NCBI GenBank assembly: GCA_036877525.1
Contig: JAZGTH010000098.1
Span: forward strand, 310,001 to 374,000
From: Chromobotia macracanthus
Lineage: Eukaryota; Chordata; Actinopteri; Cypriniformes; Botiidae
DNA length: 64,000 nucleotides
Direction of reading: 5' to 3'
Part shown: positions 24,688 through 36,600 of the stretch, piece by piece
How positions within the stretch are numbered: the first letter of the stretch is position 1
How the letters are laid out: the number at the start of each line of letters is the position of its first letter
Notes under the pieces: model-generated
The model's input: only the letters and a program-made list of their open reading frames with translations
Databases searched by the model: none
What the model was told of the DNA's origin: nothing
Made by a program: the position numbers and the translations under genes

Positions 24688-26805
24688 TCTGCCCAAGGCT
24701 TTCACGTCAACAGAAGAGAGAGAAATATTTTACCCATAACAACTAGTTTGTTTGTTGTGCCAATACATAAAGGTTGCTATGGAGATAACTATACTGGCCA
24801 CTTGCACACTACATATGCTTATCACTTTTCTTCAGAGTGCTTAACCCATGTTTGTGAACACATGCTTTTAACATGTTCCAATATCTGTGTGCAAATATTG
24901 GCGCTATTTGTATGTTCTGCAAAGTTTTTGTCTACACAGAACCTTGAAAATCAGTCACCAATGAAGTTTTATTACAGTTGCTGTGGGATGCTGTCACAGA
25001 AAGCATGCTAGTGCAAGTATGCTTGTTTTTTTAGTTTTATTAAACATTACTAGTAAATTACTGTTGACCAGTTGCAAGATTAAGTCATTGCTACAAATAT
25101 TATTATGTCAATCATCACAATTGCAGGAGTGACTCCTGTATTGCATACACACTGAATTCAGACAATTCACTTCATTTAAATGCTTGTGCCTTCCAAAACC
25201 AGACAGGAAGTGTGTAAATGGCCCTAGTTTCATAAACTCTTCATGTCTAAATCCACTACACTATGCCCAGTATTTTGGTGTAATTGGCTTGAGGCATCAA
25301 AAGATTTACTAGACTTCCCACACACCTAAGAGTGATGGATGTCCTCTGTACAGGGTGCAGCAGCTGAGCAGGCAATTGTCGAACCTGCTCCCTAAACTGT
25401 CAGAGTTCCAGAACCAGCCACACCTGTGCATCTGTATGTTGAGCAAATGAGTCCAGGTTGGCCCTCAGGGGCCCATGGGAACAGTACAGGAACTGTGGCG
25501 CATGTGACACAACAACTCATTAACCATTACAATAACTGGATAATCCCATACTAGGTACTGGTGGAGCCTCGGTTAAGCCAGTTCTGAATTACGCATAATA
25601 TTCTTTAACATTGTTTCAGCCACACCTGTTGAAATAGGAGTTACCTGTCAACACTCCTTCCCCTCAAGTCTTTGATCAGTTTTTGGTCTGGCTGGATCTA
25701 GCAAGTTTTATGTGTTTCATATATATGCAGATGTAATGAGAATTGAGAAATGATTTGCAGATGGCCCCTGAAGTCATGCAGACTAAGAGAAGCAGAACTC
25801 TTAGACCACAGATTTAATTTCATTCCCTTGAGCCATTCAGCACTGCCCACACGTTCAGACACCCTTCCTCTGAATAACAGCTTCACCTCTGTCTTTGTTT
25901 CCTTCTTGCACATTTGCAACACCCACATCAATAAGTAATTGTAAAGAAAAGTCCACACTAAAAACCTGACACGTGTTTTTGATTGTTTATACCTGAAACA
26001 TAAAAAGTTTTAGAACAAAGGAAATGCTCTGATGTAAAAGGGTGTAAAATGAAAGAGAAATATTCAGCAACACAGATCAAGTTTAAGCACCAATTAAATG
26101 TGAGCAAATCTGTGACATTGATCACGTAAATGCTGTAGCACAATAGGTCAGATTTCCCCGCTTCCACTGAAACACACAAGCTGTTCTATGGAACATTCTC
26201 CAATCGAGCTGTGATAACAAGGATTATCAGATTTTACACAAACCTTTGGAGTCCATGCCAGCTCAAATACATGCTGTCATACAGCAAAAAAGGGCAAATA
26301 CAGTACGTAAAATGCCAGTAACTATGGCAGTAATATAATTTGTAATAAGGAATGCAAAACAGAAGCCATGTAACTAGTTGTCTTTTAGTGTTTGTGACAG
26401 TGTATGTGTTCTCATGATGTTAATAGCATAATTCATGCAGGCCCACAACTGTGGCCTTAACTCTGAAGTCATCTCTGTTATTCTGCTTCTAAATCAACGG
26501 CAAAAACAGAGGCCAGCCTGTGGCAGCGATGTGAAATCTGAGTGAGTTTGCAGCATGGTCGACAGACTATGAATGTGATCAAAGTTTGAAGACTGTGGTC
26601 ATGTTTGTGTTTAAACCATCTTATGGCTCATGCACAAGGGTCGAAATTACATAACTGATCTTTTAGAAAAGCCACATGTTTTCATTGGCTTTGAGAATTG
26701 GCTTCGAACTCTGTGAACTCTGGTGTGGTTTAAGTTGATTAATGATTAATGTGCACACAAACTTGCATAGCACTTACAATGCGTTTACACTGTTATTTAA
26801 AAAAC

Positions 26806-26808
<3 letters not shown>

Positions 26809-26879
<71 letters not shown>

Positions 26880-26892
26880 GTGTGTGTGTGTA
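26809..26892. repeat. (AT)n(GT)n microsatellite
   Basis: About 33 AT repeats followed by about 8 GT repeats. Confidence 0.95.
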
Positions 26893-27340
26893 AAGGCAAT
26901 GTAACTGACGTGTGAAAGAGAAAGAATATAATAAAATAATCCAAAATGGAGGCCGTGCATTTGTTTTATACAACTGTTAGGTGGAACTACATGCTCATAA
27001 ATTTTTACAAAATATTTGAGTAAATAGCGCCACCCAGTGAAATACTAGTGTCACAGAACAGAGAAGCAATCTCTTTGGGTAATTCATAAATGAAAACGTT
27101 TTTGTTTCCCAAAGATTTTTTTAATGTATTCAGATATTGATGTAACCACAGTATTGATGAAAATATCATTGATTATAGTTATAGTTTTATAGTAAATTAT
27201 GTTTAAATTGAGCTAATAACTGGAAGACAAAACATCATAAGGCAAGTTCTATTGGACACATTTTTGAACAGTTTCAAAATGGTTAACAGGCAGTGTCAAT
27301 CAGGAATAGATTTAAACCATGATCAGTTTTAATACAATAA

Positions 27341-27565
27341 CCCAGCTAACAAGAAACGTTCTCAGAACGTCAGCTAGCGTTCTCAAAGTTATTAAAAACG
27401 TTCTTGCAATAATGTTAGTTTTAAAAACATTACAGAATTTAAAAACATGTTTGAATAATGTTCTTGTAATCTTCCTAAAACTTTCAAAATTACATTTTTA
27501 ATGCTTTTGTTACTTAATGTGAATGTTAGGGAAACGTTCTTAAAACCTAAAAAATTGTTAGCTGA
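27341..27565 (+). mobile_element. MITE family A copy
   Basis: Begins CCCAGCTAACAAGAAACGTTC after AATAA and ends AAAATTGTTAGCTGAG. It is shorter than the full copies: the central ATATATCATATATC block is absent. Confidence 0.8.
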
Positions 27566-28301
27566 GAGAAGTTTTTATTTTCTTCATTAAATACTTGTAA
27601 AATTAGCATCACCACACACTGCAAATGGTTGAATCACAAATGTCCTTTGAGGGATGTAAACAGTTATGCACATATATTCGTGCCATGCAAAATCATTCTA
27701 GATCATTTTCATCTGAATTAATTTGAACTAACATCAGCATTTATGAATAACAACAGTGCAGCACTTAGTCATGTGAATATCAATTTCTCTCACATACCCA
27801 GTGATAACAAAAACATATCAAAAACATACAGCACACAGAAAAAAACAATATCAAAATGTCTTATATTATTATTACAACACTAAAAAATAACCTAATATTA
27901 TGTGTGTGTTAGCTGCTCTAATTTGGCAATTAATATGTGAATCCAAAATCAAGAATTCGAGTAGGTGTCGTTCCAACACAAAAAATTCCATGTGATCTCC
28001 CTGTTGCCCATTGTAAGCATAAAAGACTACAAAGTCTTCCACTCTCTGTTCAACATAATTACTTCCAGCCCAAATTCCCACCAGTCGCTCAAAGTAGCTA
28101 ACAGCTAAAGTGAGTTTAAGGAAGAGTGAGTTACAGGATAAAGGTGTCTGACTGCAGTGTCAGCATCATCATTTTGACACTGAGTCCCCGCCTTTTAGTA
28201 CAATTTCCTCAAAGCAAAGTCTCCTTAGTTCAGAGGGATGCCCCATTACGGTCAGTTCTAAAATCAGCCACCAGAGGGGCTGTTTCTCTCGCTGATGCCT
28301 G

Positions 28302-28956
28302 TTACGTGCTGCCCTCTTTGATTTCTTCCTCCATCGGTTCAGCTTCGCCCAAGTTCTGGCTTTTCTCTCCATCATTATTTTCCTCTGCGAAAGATCGAAA
28401 GACAATTTTGTTACTGAAAGTAAAAACAGACACAACAGACAGCAGGATTTAATAAAAAATTAAACACCTGTTGTTCGAGAGCGGCCACAGCGCCCCACTG
28501 CACAGCGTGGTGTTTGATAGCCTCTGCTACACTTTCTCACAGTTATACACTTAGCTAACACACCTTCACTTGAGAAACCATATAGCCATGTTTGTCTTGA
28601 GCTAAAAGCCACTAAAGCTTCTAAATGCCTGTGCTTTGCCAAAGCAGAGCTGTCAGATACATTATTTATGTATTTATGTGTTCCATCTAAAGAGGCCTTT
28701 TAGTTCTTCAACTGTACAGAGCTGTCTGGGGTTATGCTAGGATCAGACGGGGTTTGTTTAGTCTTAAGTCGAAGTCTGTCAGAGGACAGTTTAAATTTTA
28801 CTTGCCTGCTTTGCTGATATTAAGCTCAGAGAGAGTTTGGGAGAGTCCGTTAGGATCCAGCCCAGCGGTGGTTCCCAGTATGTCGTGCAAAGCATTACGT
28901 CTGCCCGTCCTTCCAGAGGCGATGAAGTCTTCATACATCACCTCGACATCAGTCAT
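28302..28956 (-). CDS. pkia: cAMP-dependent protein kinase inhibitor alpha
   Basis: Coding exons 28956-28806 and 28384-28302 give 234 nt, 77 aa, against 76 in human PKIA. The protein blocks the catalytic subunit of PKA and carries it out of the nucleus. The pseudosubstrate site is residues 16-22, RTGRRNA, inside FIASGRTGRRNALHD. Upstream of it is the amphipathic helix TDVEVMYEDFIAS. The leucine-rich export signal is residues 38-47, LSQTLSELNI. The acidic tail EPMEEEIKEGST ends at TAA 28302-28304. ATG 28956 starts the family-typical MTDVE. The intron donor is GCAG|GCAAGT, a GC-AG intron: this join alone gives the correct GAG codon and reads into the conserved tail. The 5' UTR continues in a separate exon near 31.43-31.53 kb. 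PKIB and PKIG are less alike, and synteny favours pkia. Confidence 0.95.
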
Positions 28957-29070
28957 ATCTAACGCGTTTCGACATAGCAGTGCCTGCATCAGAGAGACAG
29001 TGTTATTGACTGAAACACAGCTGTCAACAAACAGTTTCTCTGAACATTTTCAAAAGGTTCATATCAGAAC

Positions 29071-29360
29071 TTAAAGAGATAGTTCACCCAAGTTCACCCA
29101 ATCATTCACTCACCCTCATGTCATTACCAAGCTATATGACTTTTTAGCTTTGGAGGAACACAAAAGAAGATATTCTGAAGTATGTTTGTAACCACAAAAT
29201 AGTGGCACGCATTGACTTGACATTGTATAGACACAAAACCACTGAAGCATTTCTCAAAATATCTTCATTTGTGTTCTACAGAAGAAAACAATCATATAGG
29301 AATGACATCAGGGTGAGTTAATTATGGAAAAAATTCATTTGGGGTACACTATCTGTATAA
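29071..29360. mobile_element. Cyprinid-type MITE, TTAAAGRGATAGTTCACCC family
   Basis: Begins TTAAAGAGATAGTTCACCCA and CTCACCCTCATGTCATTACC, contains GAACACAAAAGAAGATATTC, and ends AGGGTGAGTTAATTATGG and TACACTATCTGTATAA, an eroded inverted copy of the start. This element is very common in zebrafish and carp genomes. It lies in the first intron of pkia. Confidence 0.8.
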
Positions 29361-29967
29361 TAGCTTATATATGATTACATATTGTATAGGTATTAAATAA
29401 TAACAAGAGAAACCCATATGGATGTAAGCATGCTTGGTCTGTACTAAACATAAATAGAAAACACTCAAATGACTGATTTTATTATTGATCAGCATCTGAA
29501 CAAAGACTCATCTGATAATCAGTGAACTCAGTGTCTCACAGTACAAATTAATTATTTGCTAACAATCTGATTTTTAATTATTGTGATCTGTGTCCATTAT
29601 TATTGAACTGGAGTCCACTACCATGTTTGTTTAACTGAATTGATACTTCTGTTGACCCAGATAGCATGTAATAGAGGATATCAGAAAAACTTTAAACAGA
29701 ACTATAGGATTGTACATTGTGTATTTAACTAAACATCTTTCATCAGATGTAATGATCATGTTTTAGTCCATGTTATCATTTTGGCACTGCCATTCCCAGC
29801 TGTTTAGTTTCAAATGGTGCCACAGTGTGTTTAAAAACCCATAAGCAGATCTTCTTTGCAGGGCTGTTTCATGGTGATACAAAATGACAACAAATACAGC
29901 ATGTATCTCACATAATAATACGATGTATGAGGTCTTGATTATTATGTATGTCTTGATTATTACATAC

Positions 29968-30072
29968 ATTGCTGTAACTCCGTTGGTAGAGCATTATGTT
30001 AGCAGTGTATATCTTAAATGCACTGTAAGTCGCTTTGGATAAACACATCTGCCAAATATGTAAATGTAAATC
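29968..30072 (+). mobile_element. tRNA-derived SINE, internally deleted
   Basis: GCTGTAACTCCGTTGGTAGAGC joins directly to AATGCACTGTAAGTCGCTTTGG and the ATGTAAATGTAAA tail. The B-box region is deleted. Confidence 0.7.
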
Positions 30073-31429
30073 ACCAAACGACTTCTGCTTTGCATTAGGA
30101 TTAGGATTAGTGATTTGCATGTGACACAGGCTTCTATGGCTGTCAATACAAAACACACCTAAAAATGGCCTCAATCTGGTTTAAGCACTGTTTTCAAAAT
30201 GTCAAAGCACACCAGAAGATGTCCGATAATGCTTATGTATAAAATGTATATGTATATAATGTATATGTATATAATGCTTACGTTTCTCAGTGAATTCCAT
30301 TAGAAATACAACTGCAGACATTACAGTTCACTCTGGCTTTAATTTAAATGTATAAAAGAAGTGTGTAAATGCATATATGCTGTTTACTCAATAGTAACAC
30401 AGTCGGCTGATATATATATCTATCCATTATTCTCTGTACAGGAACTAAATAAATAGTTTTTAAAAAGACAGCCAGCCAGAGATGTAATCTGAAGCTCAGT
30501 TTGCTTATGTTTTCCCAGGATCGGGAGCTCAGGTCTTATTCCAAAAAAATGAGTATGGACTTGTGAGCGAATAGTTCCACAAAGCAACGGCGACAAGCAT
30601 GCAGATTGTTGCAATAACTTTTCCTGCCAAAGCCAAGGTAGGCCTCTGTGGAGTCCACCAACGCATCCTCTGAGACAGCCGGACAAAACAGCCTTTAACA
30701 AACTGACAGAGGGCAGAACTCAACAGTGGCGGTTTAACCACCTTACACATCTTACATAACAAAGAACAAGAGAAGAGCGTATTACAAAGAGTGTGTGAAT
30801 AGGTGTGACTGCATTATGGGGTTTGCCCAAAGCAATCCGGATTTGACTTCTGCTATGCTCTCTGCAAATGGTCCGGCCAGGTGCATAATGTGATGGAGAA
30901 TCATGATTCTGCTGTATATGCAATAAACCATAAAATTATTTAGAGCCAAGCAGAAGCAACAGCAATGCATTAAACACATCTGTCAAGCATGCAATGTTGC
31001 AATACTAGCCTTTACGCAAAATTAAAAAAAATATTCTGCCACCCCATGTAAATGTTTTTCTTATTAACTACCTTTTATAAAAGCTTTGCTTTTACTTGTG
31101 CACGGCATAATGACTTAAAATAAGGAAACATGTAAATGTTTATCATGTTAAGAGTGGTAACGCCCCGCCTCGACTATAAGTCACGTGCTCTCGGTAATAA
31201 CATCATATCAAATCATATTGCATGACATATCCAGTTATGCAAAATGTGCAAATCCCGATGGAGGCTTTCTGTTATATACAGCACAGCATGCAACTGCGTT
31301 TATATGAATGCAACGGGTTATATAAAGCTGACAGGCAGAATAAACGCAAAGACGGATGAAATAGACCGAGTGAATTATTGCAGAATTGTTTATTCATAAG
31401 GCTTATAGCAAAGCATCAGCAAACCGTAC

Positions 31430-31535
31430 CTGTTTCAGTCTGGACGTTTTCCTGGCTGTCAGTGCTGTGAGGTTGAGTCGCTCCGGGTAATACTTCAGTA
31501 AGATGCGACGGAGCGCGGTCGGGAGGAGAAGAATG
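31430..31535 (-). promoter_or_regulatory. pkia: Non-coding first exon and promoter of pkia
   Basis: On the minus strand a GC-rich stretch with CGCGCTCCGTCGCATC ends at AAACAG|GTACGG, a good donor at 31430/31429. It has no ATG-led frame that could join the coding exon. PKI genes have non-coding first exons, so this is taken as the pkia 5' UTR. The intron would be about 2.4 kb. Confidence 0.55.
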
Positions 31536-32569
31536 ACGTCAGCGCGTTGCTGATGATCATCCAAAAGCATTCAGTCTGCTTATGCATCCAGAGGCCTGCT
31601 TGAACACAACCATCTCAGTGTGTAGAAACATTGAAACCTTGCTTTTACATCCCCAAACTGAGATATGGGGCAAATGTCACATTTGTGCTTGTAAAAACAC
31701 CCCCCAGTGTTTCCATCAAGTAACAAAAGAGGTGTTTTGAATGTTGTAGGAACGTTTTTTAATACATTGCATTAACATTGTTTCTTAGAGAACGTTGAGC
31801 CAACGTTTCCTGTAGGCTGGGGTATCTTTATAATATGCATGTGACCTTTCTGTTTGCGCCCCAAATCTCACTGTTTGGCAATCAGCTAGATGCATTCATC
31901 GCCTTTTGAAGAATTTGAAGAAAAAAAGCTATTTGACTTTGCGAAAATAAATGGTGCAATATGTGCCCTTTAAAATAATACTTTGCTGTTCAGCTGAATA
32001 AATGCAGACAGCGCAGCTCTTGTTCCGTCCCGCATTTTCACACGGACATTTGGGCTGCGATTCAACCCAGTAATAAAATAGTGGGCCCGTTGTTTCACAT
32101 CTCGGCCCAAACACAAGCTCAATTGTTGCTTGGTTTTGCAGTATCAAGGCCCTCACAGAGCTTCAACCCGAGGAAGATGTTGCAATATGGTGACATGCTC
32201 TCCGCAATGTGCTCTGTGCATCTAAAAATATTGATTTAGACAATAACGCGAAGGGAGATTTAACGGGCAACGTGATACTGAGAAGAAAATGAACTTATAA
32301 CTTAAGTAAATCGTATGCAAAAAAAAGAAAAAAACATAATTCACACATAATATCACGATGCATTTTAAAATGTCAAAAATACAAATGGACTTTATACAAT
32401 TATTTGCAGACTCATGAAGACAGCCTGGTCGCCTCCCACGTCCCACCTAGTGGACGCATACGGTACTGCACTTTGGTTATCCCTAAAGGAAAAGACCAAT
32501 CAAATATACGGATACTGGCATGTGGAGAGGCTACCAGCATCGTATTCAGTGTATTACCAGGCAAGACAG
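31536..32569. promoter_or_regulatory. Divergent promoter interval of pkia and zc2hc1a
   Basis: About 1 kb separates the predicted pkia first exon (minus) from the zc2hc1a start codon (plus). It should hold both promoters and the zc2hc1a 5' UTR. No TATA box is clear. Open frames over 32412-32854 overlap the first exon in the wrong frame and are not coding. Confidence 0.45.
31704..31830 (-). mobile_element. MITE family A, fragment between pkia and zc2hc1a
   Basis: Reads TTTCCATCAAGTAACAAAAG, GAATGTTGTAGGAACG, CATTAACATTGTTTCTTAGAGAACGTTG, then CAACGTTTCCTGTAGGCTGGGG. It is reverse-oriented with the centre deleted. It lies inside the short divergent promoter interval. Confidence 0.65.
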
Positions 32570-33639
32570 ATGGAGGAAATAGATGGTAAGGCTTTAAAAA
32601 ACATAAAATGGAGGTTAACATTTTGCACAGGTAAGGAGATGAAACCTAACTCTTCATGCGAGCGTTTGCTTTCGGGCCAGCGGCTGTGCGTTACGAGGCC
32701 ATCACCATGGACGACAACGACGCCCCGTGTAGTCATATTGTTGTTTATCTGTATATTTAACTGTATGTTTATCTGTGTATTTATCTGTGGTGTATTTTTA
32801 TCTGTTTATGTTTTCTTGGGGATGGCTGAAATGCTTTGCGTCGCGACATTTTAAGGGTTTAGACGCAACGACAACACGATAAGAGTCATTCATTGTAACG
32901 TGATCAGATTAGAGATTTGGTTTATTCTGCATTATTCTGCATTATTCTGCATTAAATGAAAAGGTTAAATTGTTTTTTATAAGTAAGTTTTCTACGATAG
33001 ATTGACGTCCATCGTTTTATTGAGTGCATCAGTTTATTGTTTTGCATGGTATGGCATGAGTGACCTGATTTCACAGGCTGCTGTCATTTGTCATTGTACA
33101 GAAACTGTATTTGACTAAATAACACACACACAACTGACTAAATGCATTTTTTTATCTTATTTTTGTACTTTTCAACATTGTAATTACAATTTATTTTCGC
33201 CCTTCAGAATCTACCCCAGTTTCTGAAGAACTGGTGCCTTGCAAAATATGTGGAAGAAGTTTTTTTGCAAGGGTTCTTGTAAGTATTTCTTATCTTATTG
33301 AAGGGGAAATGACAACTTGCGAAAGCTATTATTAAATTGTCATGTCAAATGTGGTTTGGCAAACAGAAAGATAAATACTATGCAACCGACACGTACATAT
33401 AGTAGTAGTGCGTGTGTATGTGTGTGTATGTGTGTCTCTTGATTACTTAACCATATATCGGGAACAAATTTTCAGCAAAACCTAGATTAATGTGTGCAAA
33501 ATCCTTCCTTTGGGGATGTCCTCATTTGTAAAAATGCTAAAAATACAGTAAATAAAGTTGTAAAAATGCAGAAAGTTAGGTTATAATGTTTATAGCTAGG
33601 TTTGTGTATTAACAGATGTAAACAGATTTAAATAAGTAA

Positions 33640-33698
<59 letters not shown>

Positions 33699-36600
33699 GT
33701 GCCCTTGATATTATTGCATTATCTGTAATACATTGTGTATTTCCTGGCAATAACTAATACTAACATACTTCAAAGTTAATTGCCATATTAAAAGCTTAGC
33801 AACAAAAACTGGGTTGTAACACGTCATAAAGTAAACACAAAGCGTGGTGTTATTAATCAGTCAACACAGTGCTGACACAATAATTTGAAACACGCCCACC
33901 TTGTTAATTGTTCTAGAAAAAACATGTGCCCATATGCCAGAAGACGGCAACAAAGCGGAGAAAGGTGTTTGACTCCAGCAGGCAAAGGGCAGAGGGCACT
34001 GATCTTCCTACAGTCAAACCCATGAAACCAAAGGTGAGGAAACCACAGACACCACATTACGTTCACACTGACTATTTTGATGTGGATCTGGATCTAGTTC
34101 ACCATGAAGTTTAATTTGCATTTTATAGTACAAATTGCACCAGAGTTATTTTACAGGTGTCCATTGCCCATCATGGAATCAGGCTTGTGTGCGTGTGAGG
34201 TTCATCGTGGATGTTAATAGTTTATATATAGTTTGAGGCTTTTGTGTATTCATCGCACATTGTGTTTTTGAATTCAACCTCAGAAACGTTTTTGTTTGAT
34301 CTACTCGTGTTTTTCCATGTGCACAGGCGTTACTTGCCACAAACATCTTGATAGTAACAACAAACAAAGAACAATGTGAACACAAAGCGAAGGAAATATT
34401 GTTATTGTTATTTTATCACCTTTGAAACCTTGTTGCCTGGCAATGCTGGTAAACAGTTTCCATTATTATTCACATTGAGGCATATGAATTTTGCACATAT
34501 GCCAAAGTTCAGAACAGTTGGAACTATGATTTACACTTCACGCCTATGTGAAAACAACCTCAGCAGTTAAAAAATACAGTTCAAAACCTTTTACTCCATG
34601 GCTACCCTTATATCCTTCATACTTCAATATCCTGAAATACTCTGAAACCCATTTTGATTATGTTTCAGTTACACAGTTCTACCAGCAGCTCTAAGTCTGA
34701 TAAAGTAAGTTGAATGTCTGATTTTCATGTTTATTTTCTTCTCAGTACCTCTAAATTTTGTCTCACCGTGGCACTTCTAACATAATGAAGTCAGTGTATA
34801 ATATTTGTTTTGCAACGCATTCAGATGAACAGTAAACACTAAATATTGACTCAGGCATACCTTGTAGGCAGTACAGACTGTGCTGAAATCAGGCAGGGGG
34901 CGGGCTCACAGGGTTGTGTATTCTAGTTTGCGTCACAGGGTTGTGTATTTTAGTTTATGAATAAATGATTTGTGCTTGTGAGCTTAAATAATAAACATCA
35001 TTGAGATTTTCACCCACTGTGATCAATAAACAATGTGTATTTATGTACCTTGATATACAATAGACATTTGTTATACGTTATATTAAGTGTGCGCATGTTC
35101 TGATGGAAGCACAAATTTGCTACAACACAGAAATGATGTGGGGAATTAAAAACACGTATATTATACTTCATTCTTTCCGCCTGCCAGTACTAGTACTTAT
35201 CCTTACTGTCTCCTAAAATGTCTCAGTTGTTAAACAGCGTGTTTGCTTTCAAACAGCCTGAACCTCCCAAGAAACAGTCCAATTGGCGTCGGAAGCACGA
35301 GGAATTCATCGCCACAATTCGTGCCGCCAAAGGCTTAAATCAAGTGATGAAAGATGGAGGACCCCTTCCTCCACCCCCTCCTCCATCCTATGATCCAGGT
35401 CAATAAAAAAGGAATGTTTATTTAGACCAGGTATACTTACCGTAATATCCAGTAAAAACATCACCACCAATGTGGGATTGGCTCTTTCAGATTATATCCA
35501 GTGCCCTTACTGCCAGCGGCGCTTTGGTGAGAACGCAGCCGATCGCCACATTAAGTTCTGTAAGGAACAAGCATCCCGGATCTCCAACAAGGGCAAGTTT
35601 CCTGGAAGTGATAAAGCTAAACCTCCTGCCAGGACTCAGGTAAAGCTTTATTGTAAATATCACATGGAATCAGTGAGATATTATGTTGTGTCTCCTCAGG
35701 TATTACATTTGGTATTTAGACAGTCTTGTCCTTTATTACCTTGCTTGTTATTAAAAGTCACAATTACATTTCAGCAGTTATTTCTGTGACATTAGAAATT
35801 TATATTAACCAAACATTTGCTGTTTCCGTTGCATTCCTCTTTATATAAATAGAATGCGTTTTAGGAGCTGATTTGGTGTTTTTTTTAGAAGGATACCAAT
35901 GATTTCAAGCCTAGACTAAACCATTACTGAAATTCTTCTGTGACAAGGTCCTTTGAATTGGCGTAAAATAACAATACTAGTTCAGTTTTGAAGGTGGAGG
36001 ACCATAAAATGTTCATCCAATCATTGCATTCGTTCTGAATGTTATGGTAGGATGTTCTACTTGCTTGTCAAACTGTATGCATTCATGTGTTGGAGGAGGC
36101 GTGGCTTTGGAGATCGCTCTGAAGTGAGGGTGGGATCTTTTGCTCTCAAGGCTAGGGTGCTATCACTAGCCTCTCCTAAATTGCTTACCCTACATTTAAA
36201 TTTTTTTCATTGATCTCGGAGCAAATTGGGTTGTTTTGTCAAAGATAAAAATCTAATCCACACCCGGAGGAAGAAACACATTTAAAACCTCTGTCAGAAC
36301 CCAACCAGGAATATGGACCAAAAATCCTGATGACTCCCAACACTCAGTTTATCAAAAGGCTCTCGCACAGAAATGTTCCTCCCCCTAATTGCACCTACTG
36401 CTGACTAGCAGTAGCAAGTAACAAATCATGGTTCAAAACTGATCTGTATGTCCCACCTGGACTTCCTGTTTAAATATGAATTACACCAACACAGGAAAGA
36501 AAAATGCAGTACTCAAACTCTTGGCCACTACAACCTCCAGTGTTTATACCAACTGTGTTATTATATAATTTTACTCTATTCTGTATTTCTCTGCAAAACC

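Larger units (their letters stand above)
23640..28100. other. Intergenic region between lyz and pkia
   Basis: About 4.4 kb. It holds AACGTT-rich elements at 24553-24687 and 27341-27565 and an (AT)n(GT)n microsatellite at 26809-26892. No exon with matching splice phases was found. The last several hundred bases before the pkia stop are probably its 3' UTR, which is often long and conserved in this family. Confidence 0.45.

Noticed and set aside
27872..28081. 69-codon minus-strand frame beside pkia
   Set aside because: It lies in the expected pkia 3' UTR, has no known motif, and no splice sites link it to an exon.
32414..32854. 146-codon open frame on plus strand
   Set aside because: It overlaps zc2hc1a exon 1 in a different frame and reads through its donor into the intron.
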